Source: Macrostomum hystrix (Eukaryota; Platyhelminthes; Macrostomidae). Taken from it: a DNA stretch of 64,000 nt. A program made the translations under genes and the position numbers. The notes below the pieces were generated by a model, which saw only the letters and a program-made list of their open reading frames with translations, was not told where the DNA came from and ran no database searches. Shown here one piece after another: positions 22,790-32,524 of this stretch (its first letter is position 1; each line of letters starts with the position of its first letter). The stretch is from contig CATNEN010000011.1 in NCBI GenBank assembly GCA_950097015.1, positions 3,128,501 through 3,192,500 on the forward strand. Reading direction: 5' to 3'.

Positions 22790-23545
22790 CGTAAGTGGGG
22801 TTGCCTGCCGTGGACACGTTGTCTATGGGCAAAGTTGAGAGAGAAATAAAGAGAAGATAAGGGGAGGGGTATAGTCGATCTTCTAGCAGCCTCGTTCATC
22901 GTTTAGAATTGCGTAGCGAAGTGCACGAAATAAAATCAAGTGGAATGGAATTCGTTCGATGGAGAGTCCTTCTCCACCTCCAGACGTGCCTGTTCTGTTG
23001 CGTGTCTCTGCTCCTCAATCGCGTAAAAGTTATCCATGTCATCCATCTTCCGCTTGGTTCTCTTAGGAGTCGCTTGCGGAGTGCCAACTTGCTTCCTCCA
23101 ACGACGTTCACTTTCGACGCGATGTTGTCCCAACAGGCCTTCTTTTGCTTCTGCATCTCGGCTCGTTGATCCTTTGAATTTATTACGCTAAGATATCGCT
23201 TGACGCATTCCATTAACTCTTCCTTCTCAGCGGACGTAAAATTTGGAGCACGTTTGACTGACGACATCTTGACTGACTCTGCACAGTTAGAATAGGGCCT
23301 CGCTCGTCTGACTTACGAGTGGTCTTGACCACTCTTATATTTAAGAGCGCTTGTAAGATTGGTCATAGACTTACGAGGCGTTCGAGAAACAACTTTCTGC
23401 GTACTTTTACGAAGTCGCAAAGTTGCGATGGATCTTACGCAGAGCGGGCTTGCGAGCCTTTCCAGCAAGCCATAAGTATGCCTTCCCCAACTTACGTCTA
23501 TGTCCAAGCCTAAGTGACTTTCGAGAAACGCCCCCCAGGACCACA
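22790..23545 (-). mobile_element. Harbinger-like element fragment inserted in gypsy pol
   Basis: Gypsy coding similarity stops after NDLGCTTLS (about 22791) and resumes near 23543 (HKIDTESAQPIR). The intervening ~750 bp is foreign and carries a reverse-oriented Myb/SANT-type frame. Termini are ill-defined: ggggttgcctgccg on the left and gaaacgcccccc on the right are only partly complementary. No 3-bp duplication could be fixed. No transposase is present, so it would be non-autonomous. Confidence 0.6.
22896..23267 (-). pseudogene. Myb/SANT-like DNA-binding protein of a Harbinger-type element
   Basis: The N-terminus NFTSAEKEELMECVKRY ... INSKDQ ... KQKKACWDNIASKVN is the trihelix/Myb-like domain seen in the second gene of PIF/Harbinger transposons. 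It helps the transposase bind DNA. After about residue 55 the sensible sequence continues in another frame (ESERRWRKQVGTPQ, frame 22936-23133), so the gene has a frameshift. Confidence 0.65.
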
Positions 23546-23580
23546 AAATCGACACGGAGTCGGCGCAGCCCATCAGAGTA

Positions 23581-24821
23581 CACTCAGCAACATTTAAAAC
23601 GCAACACTCTAACTAGAAGAAAAATCAAATCACCCAGAAGAGTCAAAGCGCATAGTCTATGGTTCAAATCGAGCTTCAGAAACGCGTGTAGCTTCCTCTC
23701 GCAAGTAACAGGGCGATGACTATGGACTGTTTTCAGATAGAGTGATCCAGCTGAGAGAATGGTTCAACAGATGACAGACGCGGAAAGATGGCGAGCAGTC
23801 GGAATGTTGGAAGCAGGTTGTACTCTTCGAACAGTTGCGAACCACTTCGGGAGGTCGCCTTCAACAGTTTTACGTCTGCTACAGAAGAGCAGAGCCACTG
23901 GAAGCGTGGCTCACGCGAGAAAAGGTACGGTGCTTCACCAACTTCGCAGTACAACAGCGAGGGCAGATCGACGCCTGCTGAGAATAGTGCGTGGAAATCC
24001 CACACTGCCTGCCACACTCCTGCGATTGATGTGGGCAGAGAGAAGCCGCAGAGGCAACGTTCTCAGCGCGCAGACGATTCGCCGCAGGATTCACGCTGCA
24101 GGATTGCGGTCAAGAAAAATGCGGAGGAGGTCGCGTTTGAGTCCTGCACATGTCGCTAACAGGGAACTGTGGGCCATGCAGCGGGCGCACTGGCGGCAAG
24201 GACAGTGGCAGCGCGTTATCTTTACAGACGAGAGTCGGTTTCGTCTTTTTCGCAGTGATGGTCGAATTCGCGTCTGGCGTGAGCCACGGCAAGAGCTTCT
24301 GCAGCAGCACGTGCAAAGCTGCGATGGGCAGGGACCCTCCGTACACGTGTGGGCAGGGATTTCAATGCGAGGCAGGACCCAGCTGGTTTTCTTAGACGCA
24401 AACGTGAACGGCGATGAGACGCTCGTTTGCTGCAGACGCATCTGCTCCCTTTTGTTAACAACCACTTTGGTGGCGTCGCAAACTGCAAACTGCATCTTCG
24501 GTGGCCTTCAAGATCCCCTGATATGAACCTAATTGAACATGTCTGGGACTTTATCAAGCGGAGTGTTCAACGGCAGAATCCGCCGCAGACAGTCGCTGAA
24601 CTGCGAAACGCTGTTGCTAACGCGTGGCAGGAAATTCCCCAGGACTTTTTTCGACGCCTTGTTCTGGGAATGCCACGTCGAGTCAACGCCCTGTTACTTG
24701 CGAGAGGAGGCTACACGCGTTTCTGAAGCTCGATTTGAACCATAGACTATGCGCTTTGACTCTTCTGAGTGAGTTGATTTTTCTTCTAGTTAGAGTGTTG
24801 CGTTTTAAATGTTGCTGAGTG
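23581..24821 (+). mobile_element. Tc1/mariner element with TA duplication
   Basis: Inverted repeats of about 130 bp (23581-23715 and 24688-24821) begin cactcagcaacatttaaaac. The insertion is flanked by TA at 23579-23580 and 24822-24823, the hallmark target of Tc1/mariner. It lies inside the gypsy reverse-transcriptase leader: QPIR on the left and PPRRLSPP on the right join in frame once the element is ignored. It therefore inserted into the retrotransposon, not vice versa. Confidence 0.93.
23759..24726 (+). pseudogene. Tc1/mariner transposase, frameshifted with a deletion
   Basis: The N-terminal helix-turn-helix (GMLEAGCTLRTVANHFGRS) and second HTH are clear. VIFTDESRFRLF carries the first catalytic Asp, and WPSRSPDMNLIEHVWDF carries the last acidic region. 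Near 24430 the frame shifts. The expected segment with the second catalytic Asp ('QDNAxxH'-type) between NNHFGGV and LRWPSRSPD is missing. The enzyme cannot be active. Confidence 0.88.
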
Positions 24822-24850
24822 TACCTCCTCGGCGGTTATCGCCTCCGAAC

Positions 24851-27784
24851 TAGCGAGCGGTGTCGGAGATGGTCGAGCAGATGGTGCGAGACGACATCGT
24901 AGAGCCGTCGAGTTCTCCATGGTCGAGCCCAGTCATCCTGGTGAAGAAGAAGGACGGTAGTTTGCGTTTCGTGAACGATTTCAGACTGCTCAACTCTGTG
25001 ACCGTGAAGGACAGTCATCCACTGCCTCACACCAGCGATCTGATCGACGCCTTGGCGGGATCCACGATGTTTTCGACGCTAGATTTCACCAGCGGCTACT
25101 CTCAGGTGATGTTGGACTCGGAGAGTCGTGAAAAAACTGCATTTCCTGCGCCACAGGGATTGTTCCAGTACAAGAGGCTGCCTCAAGGAGTCTGCAACGT
25201 GCCTGCCACATTCTCGAGACTGATGGAACTCGTGCTGAAGGGTCTTCGATGGGAAGTATGTCTATCGTTTCTCGATGACGTAGTCATATTTTCGAAAGGA
25301 TTCGAGGAGCATCTTCGTAGACTTCAGCTTGTGCTGCAGAAATTTAGAACCGCAAATCTGAAGTTAAAGCCGACAAAGTGCCACTTGTGCTATCAAGAAA
25401 TCTCTTTTCTTGGCTTTCGAATCTCCAAGGACGGTGTGACAACTGATCCGGACAAGGTAAAGGCAGTACAGGAGTGGCCAACGCCTGAGGACCGTTCAGA
25501 AGTGCGGCAGTTTCTGGGGCTGTGCGGCTACTATCGTCAGTTCGTCAAAAACTACAGCGAGATTGCTGCGCCATTGTACAAACTAACGCAGAAGGATGTG
25601 GCTTTCAACTGGTCTCCGGAGTGCTCAGCGGCATTCAATCAACTGAAGCAGTGCCTGATATCCAGCCCGGTCCTCATCATGCCGACATTTGCAGAAGACG
25701 CCGAGTTTGTGCTGGACACCGATGCCTCCGGCGTGGCTATCTCAGGAGTTCTGCAGGAGCGCCGTGGTGACAGGACGCAGGTTGTGGCGTACGGCAGTCG
25801 AATCCTGTCAAAGGCAGAACGAAATTACTGCACAACGAGACGAGAGTTGCTGGCAATTGTGCACTTCGTCGGTCACTATCGCAGCTATTTGCTGGGAAAG
25901 AAATTCACCCTGCGCACTGACCACGCATCGCTGATTCATCTGCTGCGTTTCCGAGATCCTGATGGTCAGCTGGCCCGGTGGCTGGACAAACTCAGCGAGT
26001 TCGACTACCAGACTGAGTACCGCAAGGGCGAAAAACATGGTAATGCAGACGCACTGAGTCGGCGACCGTGTCGAAAAGATCCCTGCCTGTGCAGCGGCTC
26101 TGCCCTCTCTGTCGAGTTCAACGATGACAGCGCAATTCGGCGAGCCCAGGCAGCGGATCGGTGCATGCAGCAGCTGGTGAACTATTTGCGAACTGGCGGA
26201 CAACCAGCAAAGGCGGAGACAGATAGCTGGAGCAATCGGCAGCGGCAGCTTCTGTCCGAGTTCCAGCGGCTGACGCTGGTAGACGGTCTGCTGTGCCGCC
26301 GGTGGGAGTCAGATGATGGCAGCGCCCTCTGTCAGCAGCTGTTGGTGCCGGAAAGTCTGCAGCACGATGTCTTCGCCGAAGCTCATGCTGGAACGAGCGG
26401 CAGCCACTGCGGTCCGCAGAAGGCCATTGAAAAGATCAGGGCGCGACTCTACTGGCCTGGAATGACAGCAGACGTGACTGACTGGTGCGCCACGTGCAGC
26501 GAATGCGCGAGACTGAAGGACTCCGGTCAGCACAGGCGGGCGCCTCTGCAGAGCATGGCGGTCGGCAGCGTTGGTCAGCGACTGGAAATGGACTTCATGG
26601 TGGGCTTGCCGAGAACTGAGCGAGGAAATTCAGTTATCCTGGTCGTCATCGACACCTTCAGCAAATGGACCGAGGCCTTCCCACTGCCATCCCAAGACGC
26701 TGAGACTACAGCCCGTACATTTGTCAACGAGTGGGTGGCTCGCTTCGGAGTTCCGCAGTCAGTGCACACGGACCAGGGCCGGAACTGGGAGTCGCAGTTA
26801 TTTAAAGAGACGATGCGGATGTTGCAGATCGACAAAACGCGGACGACAGGCTATCACCCTGAAGGAGACGGCGGCTGCGAACGGATGAACCTGACGCTGG
26901 TGCAGCTGCTGCGAGCCTGGGTGAACGAGAACCAGCGAGACTGGGACCTTCATCTGCAGATTGCACTCATGGGCTACCGCACTTCAGTGCACAAGTCAAC
27001 TGGTCAGACACCCTCGGCGATGCATCTCGGCCGGGAACTGCGGCTGCCGCTGGACTTGGCCTACGGAGGTCTGGCGCCTGACGACCGCCGCCCGTGCGAG
27101 TGGGTGGCCGAACTGCGGACCCGCATGCAGACGTCGCACGAGAGGGCGAGGCAAAGCCTGGAGACAGCGCAGCTACATCAGAAGGTGGAGTACGACAAGC
27201 GGTGCCACGGCGAAGCTTTCAGCGAGGGCGATCTGGTCTGGCTACACAATCCAGCACTCAAGCAAGGTGAGTGCCGCAAATTTCACCGCTGGTGGACTGG
27301 GCCATGGCGTATTAAAAAGAAAATTTCGGAGGTCATCTACCGCATTCAGCTCGTGACCAACGCGAGGAAGAAGCGGGTCGTGCACTTCAATCGCCTGAAG
27401 TCCTGCAAGGCGGCCTGTCCAGTCGGCGCTCCAGTCGGCGCCCCAGTCGGCGCCCCGGTCGGTGCCCCAGTCGGCGCCCCAGTCGGCGCCCCGGTTGGCG
27501 CTCCAGTCGGCGCCCCAGTCGGCGCTCCAGTCGGCGCTCCAGTCGGCGCCCAAGCCGGCGCCCCGGTCGGCGCCCAAGCCGGCGCCCCGGTCGGCGCTCC
27601 AGTCGGCGCCCCAGTCGGCGCTCCAGTCGGCGCTCCAGTCGGCGCCCCAGCCGGCGCCCCAGCCGGCGCTCCTATCGTTGTCGAATTGCGTCGCAGTGAA
27701 AGGACTGCGACGCATTGTAAGATTGTTGGCAACATGTCTGCACGCGCTATGTACGTTTGCATGCTGTACAATGATGTACATTAA
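24851..27784 (+). pseudogene. Gypsy pol: reverse transcriptase, RNase H, integrase
   Basis: A stop (tag, 24851-24853) precedes a 974-codon open frame that begins in practice inside the reverse transcriptase (VEPSSSPWSSPVILVKKKDG). FLDD replaces the usual YxDD box (LSFLDDVVIFSKG). RNase H follows (VLDTDASGVAISGVL ... TTRRELLAIVHF), then the integrase zinc finger (H-x-H/C-x2-C around SHCGPQ ... CATCSECAR) and a DDE core (EMDFMVGLP, HTDQGRNWES, GDGGCERMN). The tail is a Gly-Ala-Pro-Val repeat reaching the 3' LTR. This part is otherwise intact. Its upstream part is separated by the two insertions. Confidence 0.9.
27421..27668 (+). repeat. 12-bp coding minisatellite (GAPV repeats)
   Basis: About twenty tandem ggcgccccagtc units at the 3' end of gypsy pol, encoding a Gly-Ala-Pro-Val tail with some QAGAPVG variants. 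Such a tail is not a standard part of a Ty3/Gypsy integrase. It was probably acquired by slippage. Confidence 0.9.
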
Positions 27785-27867
27785 TCGTTAAAATATAAGC
27801 GAGTGAGTTGACGCCTTAAGTGGCGAGAATTTGGTCTACGCTACAATCTCGTTTTCGGCGGCTTACA
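27716..27867 (+). repeat. 3' LTR
   Basis: 152 bp, same ends as the 5' LTR, followed by the cttt target duplication. Confidence 0.92.
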
Positions 27868-28400
27868 CTTTTTTAGTGTTATATGAGAGTTTTGCAGCCA
27901 AGTCTTTGCTTTTCTACTGTTGTCAGTAGTCTGAATTGTAACTCTCACAGGTGAGGCAGAAATAATATCATAAGACGCATCCGAAAAAGCCTTCAGAACA
28001 CTGCACTTTAAAAGTTTCTTCAGTAGCAAATCATTGACGAAACTATTCGTCCCGCACATTTTTAAAGCATAGTTTGGCGTCAGAGTCAGACTTACACTCT
28101 GACTCGAGAGTTCGTGTTTTTGTTTTAATTTACGCTTAAAGTGAAAAATGTCTGTCGTGGAACCCACACCCCATCAATTGCCGATTACAAATTCTTATTA
28201 GGTGAGCCTGCAGTAGTGAGTGGCGAACTAGGTTGTATTTTTAGCATTAAACTCTAACAAAATTTAATTTTATACCAACCATAACTTCTACAAAAAGTTC
28301 AATAAAACATGCACGAGCTGTAAAAATAAATTAAAATAAAAAACACTTCAGAAATTTGAAATTCCATTTTTTTCAAAATCAAAATTTTCGGACCATCTCT
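27868..28400. other. Flank of the gypsy insertion
   Basis: A minus-strand frame (28167 to the LTR) of about 100 codons, starting MGSTTDIFHFKRKLKQKHE, is open up to the insertion. It could be a pre-existing repeat gene cut by the element. No family is recognised, so it is not called as a gene. Confidence 0.3.
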
Positions 28401-29060
28401 ACCCAGGCCCTTGGCAACTTCAGCCTCCAGCTAGTTTGGCTTTAATGAGAAGGAAATGTTTAATGGGGTAACTTCTAGTGAAACAGTGTTACGTACATTG
28501 GGACTCTGCATCTATTCTGTTTTCTTGGTACTTGAACTTCAGTAACAGTTTGAAAAAAAAATTGTAACAGCTGCTTAAATAGCTAATTGGCAGCTAGACT
28601 AGGCTAGACCACAAGGTCTTGGTAACATTGGTAGCCTGTTGGTTTGCTCTTTGAGCTATAGAACAACATTTTAAACAATTTCCACTGATGATGTAAATAC
28701 CTGCTGCTTGGCACAATCCCAGAGATCTAGGGTAATTTCTTGATGTACAAGCAGCAATGTCCTGCCTCACTAGTGAATTGATTACTATCATTGAGTCCAT
28801 TGGACCGTACTAGAATATCCTTTGCTTTGCTAGAGTGTGGTACAATTCTTAATGGTGACTGGCTATGTAGGAATGAGTTTTCTTGCTAGCACAGCATTTC
28901 CAGTGAAAGGATATGTCAGTTTCCACAAGGATATAATAAGCTGTTTAAGGTTACTCGCATAGTACAAATACAAAGTTTAAATTAAGATATCATATACCAT
29001 ATAGCATATCATTTTTGCAGGTCGCATGAGTGCCATATACGAGTATATTGTCTCTGTATT
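28400..29060 (+). repeat. Dispersed repeat, copy A (partner 40310-40800)
   Basis: Blocks such as ttcagcctccagctagtttg, caagcagcaatgtcctgc and tagaatatcctttgctttgc occur in the same order and spacing at 40310-40800. The pair is diverged and carries no coding potential. Confidence 0.75.
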
Positions 29061-29135
29061 GTTTTTACTGTGAAGAGTTTTGCGCGTTGATCAGACACAC
29101 GAAACTCCCACTTCTAGACAATGGGGAACAATTGC

Positions 29136-29830
29136 CTAGGAATTTATAACAGTCACGTGACACTTACTGCAGTTTCTTCTTCTTCCTTGATAGTGAGTAG
29201 TTTGTAGTCTTTGGTCTTCGATAGCCGGCGGTTCTTCTTCTTGTGCTGGTCGACCGTGAAGTATCGGTTCTGTTGCTTCTTGAGTCTTTGTAGTCTTGTC
29301 TTCTTTGTCTTCCTGGTAGCTGCTTGAGTTTGTCTGTTGGCCAATAAATGACGAGAGCGAATCAGATTTCTTGTCGGTTTCCTCGAGCTCGGAATTCACA
29401 ATAGAAACGTGCGCCCGAGTGAACAATTGAAATCTCTCTTGTATATCTCTAATAGGTCCTCCTGGAGGGCGTCTTCTTCGTTACCTCCGAAAGATAACGG
29501 ATAACTCAAATCAAATCAATCAATAATCCTCTAGGAATGTATCCTAGGAAACAAGGAGGCCTTTCTCAAATGTATCGACGATATGCGGCTCTCGTAAACT
29601 TAATTCAATTCAACAAAGATCGCTAGCGATAAATAACTCTGTCTAGTAAAGCGCTTACCACTTGTCTTTCCCTCAGAGATGAGTCCTCTTCTTCGTAAGG
29701 TGTTTTGAAGTCCGGTGGACCGCTCCGAGTCTGAATTTTTAGCTCGGATTTTCGCTTGTATTTATAGTAAAATTTTGGGGAAAACCGGTTCTACTACCGG
29801 GTGTTTACATTGGGCATACATGTTTGCACA
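29136..29830 (-). other. Possible promoter/LTR-like region and short frame, minus strand
   Basis: Read on the minus strand, an actataaatacaagcg TATA-like box (about 29755-29770) precedes a purine-rich leader and a 96-codon frame, 29426-29136 (MFTRAHVSIVNSELEETDKK). The frame is very hydrophilic with KEDKTTKTQE-type sequence and has no recognised domain. The arrangement resembles an LTR or leader of a retroelement, but no partner repeat is visible here. Confidence 0.3.
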
Positions 29831-30244
29831 GTGAGGTCAGACTTGTTTGATCAGCTGCGTTTTGGGGGTTTTTCAGGTGAACATTACCATATTTGGAATA
29901 TTGTGTAAATACAGGTGCAGAAACCGATGAGTCATGTTTGCTTCAAGCAAATACAGCTGTCGAGAACCAGTTCTCCGATTTCTTGTCACATGACTTGCTT
30001 CAAAAATAGCGCATGACTCATTCCTAAAAATAGTTTAAACATTATAGCTAAGGTTTCCTTGTGACATTACTTTAAGTAGCGCGTTAAGTAAAAACATATT
30101 TTACAACTCTCTACAACTGGTTGTAGTTATTATATAAGCTAAATAAACATGATAAACTTTTTCTAAACGTTATTAAACACAATATGAACTTTTAACCAAA
30201 CACATCATAGCATTAGACTTCTGCTTTGATGTTGTAGAAGCTAC
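29831..30244. other. Spacer, no feature seen
   Basis: AT-rich with only chance reading frames. Confidence 0.4.
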
Positions 30245-30565
30245 TAAGAGGTTGAAGCCTTGTGGTTAGAGCGTCGGACTCACGACTCGAAGGTCAGAGG
30301 TTAGTTCGGAGGTTCGATCCCGACTCCAGTGGAACAATATGTGTCCTTTAGCAAGCCAATTAACTCTTCATTGCTTCAGTTCACCCAGCTGCTAAATGCG
30401 TACACGCATTTGCTGGGATAATTGAGGGTGGGTGTGGCATCCCCCCAGTCCATGAACTGAACAGCTTTACGCAGCCTTCAGATGCGCCGCGCAATAGCTG
30501 CGGCTGTGCTGTCAGCTGCACATTTGGCCCAATTGGGGCAGGTGTAATCAATTATTAATTACTTT
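30245..30565 (+). mobile_element. tRNA-derived SINE, family 1
   Basis: Head ccttgtggttagagcgtcgg, anticodon-loop-like cgactcgaaggtcag, box-B-like gaggttcgatcccgac, then the family-1 body (ttgcttcagttcacccagct ... ccccccagtccatgaactga ... aattggggcaggtgtaatca). Confidence 0.85.
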
Positions 30566-30599
30566 GGAATTCTGCCACTGTGGATCAATTGAAATGCCC

Positions 30600-30815
30600 A
30601 TAAACTTAACTCGGACGCAAAATGCTATAGCCATTAACCGCCCGCAAAAAGGCATCGACCAATAGGAATGGCTTACTGAGGCTAAAATGTCTATGGCACC
30701 GCGAAGTGGGGGCTCTGCCCCACACCCCTGAAAGTATAGCTTGGGCAAAAACGTCTATGGTACAATAAAATTAATACCCAAGCTTTGCGGGCGGTTAATG
30801 GCTATATTAACTGCC
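30600..30815. mobile_element. Hairpin (MITE-like) element
   Basis: Inverted segments gccattaaccgcccgcaa (about 30632) and gcgggcggttaatggc (about 30788) flank a short stretch with two gtctatgg repeats. There is no coding capacity. Ends are approximate. Confidence 0.5.
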
Positions 30816-31370
30816 CGCAAGAAAATTACCGAGCAATAATTCATCTATGGCCATTACCGGGCAACACTTTCTGCCCGCCGGGCAAAAAGGTCATAGTACA
30901 ATGCACCAGCTTAGCCGCAGTACAAGCGTGGTGTATACAAGAAATAACATCTAAAATTAAATGCCCGCGACTCTGACAGCAGAGGCAGCTACTTGCTCGA
31001 ATTCACGAGCGAATGGGAGGGAACGGGGGGACAAGGATGCTTAAAGTGAAAATTATGCGAAACAAAAATAGATGGCTTAGAATAGAATAGAATAAAATCG
31101 AATAGAATAGAATCACCATTCTATTCTTTCCTCCTTGTTCTTGACTGAAGCTATAAGCTCTGCCTCTTATTTATTATAATAAGATTATGTGCTTGAAATG
31201 GTTTTCTGAACACCGCAAACTTCTAAAAATAAACTATAAGCGGGAATATTTGTTTGAGATGTACATTTTTTCAACAGTCCTAACTACCAATTCGAACTCT
31301 GATGCTGATTTTATGCTACTTTATGTTAGTTTCGAAATCATTCGTCAATTTAACAAGCTAATAAGCAACA

Positions 31371-31440
31371 ATGATTTGTTACTCAATACCCATTGAAATA
31401 TTGGTACTTCTTTTGACGATGCGATCAATCAAAGTGACGG
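31371..31440 (+). pseudogene. Duplicate signal-peptide exon upstream of the receptor
   Basis: 70 bp nearly identical to the true first exon at 32525-32594: ATG, 23 codons, then a gtaagt donor in the same phase. It encodes MICYSIPIEILVLLLTMRSI, against MIRYSIPTEILVLLLTMRSI. Upstream flank (tttcgaaatcattcgt, aatttaacaagct) is also duplicated. It is either an alternative first exon or promoter for the same gene, or a relic. The intact ATG and donor leave both possible. Confidence 0.65.
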
Positions 31441-32524
31441 GTAAGTGACTTTGGAAAAAACTGAAGTTTAAAAACTGGACTACTTTAAGCTTTTAAGCTT
31501 TGTTTGAACTTACGCTCGTTTAAGGATTGAATCATTTTTTGAAACAGTTAGTTGCGTAGACGCGTATTATCAGATATTCTAGAAAAAATAGCTCAACAAA
31601 GAAAGCTTTCAAGTTTTTTAAAGCAACCTTTTTTGGTTTAATTCGAGCACATGAACTTCTTATATTTCGGTTCTGTGAACTGTGAACATTTGCACAATCG
31701 TCAATCGATTAAAGTTGCTTAGGTCTCTCAGATAACCTACGAAAGCTTTATTCTGTGATTGGATCCTGGATGTGTATCTTTATCTTCAGACCTTTTCATA
31801 AACCACAAATACCCTGATTTAGATCTGTTAGCGATGCTAGACTGAAATTTTTAGCCCTGCTTCTTCTCATAATAAGATTATGCGCTAAAAATATATTCTC
31901 AATAAACACATGAAACCTACGTTCGCGCATAGACTTTTAATATTAAACATAGGCGGGAAAACGTGTTAGAAAACCATATTATACCGGGAAGGTTTTGTGC
32001 TCCAGCTACGTTCTGCGACAGCAACAGAAAGATAAGCGCTTCACGGGCCAGAGTCCCGTTTCTGTGTGGTATCCGGAGTCACATGAAAAGCGGCAGTGAA
32101 GCTCTGCCTCTCGCTTCCAGTGTATATAATGTCAAACAGTGCGCAAGTACAGAGGCATAATGGGGTGAGAGGGAGAAACGCTGGGAAATAACAAACACAG
32201 GGGCAGCTGTTTCTGTCCCTCACGCAAATGCTCCCCAGCAAACGCACGCATAACCTGTTCCTCGCGTTCCTGGGCCGTATCGATCCATAGGCCGCCTCGC
32301 CGTGCACGCGAGTCATGTGAGCCATGCAAATACGATGCTCTGAATTGTATTTGCTATAGGCTTACGCATGTATTTAAATATAGTCGTAACTACCAATGCG
32401 TACGTTGATATTCATTTTATGCCACTTCCTGCACTATTATATACAGCAAGAAACAGCTAGCAAGCATTTATTCCGTCTGCTAGTTTCGAAATCATTCGTT
32501 AATTTAACAAGCTGATAAGCAACA

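Larger units (their letters stand above)
20878..27867 (+). mobile_element. Ty3/Gypsy LTR retrotransposon, broken by two nested insertions
   Basis: Two 152-bp LTRs (20878-21029, 27716-27867), each beginning TG and ending CA, differ by two substitutions. The flanking tetranucleotide cttt occurs on both sides (20874-20877 and 27868-27871), a 4-bp target duplication. A tggtggcagcggtgg primer-binding-like site starts two bases after the 5' LTR. Between the LTRs lie gag, protease, reverse transcriptase, RNase H and integrase in Ty3/Gypsy order. The coding region is disabled by a stop in the gag zinc knuckle, a frameshift after the protease, two inserted DNA elements and a stop before the reverse transcriptase. 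Confidence 0.93.
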
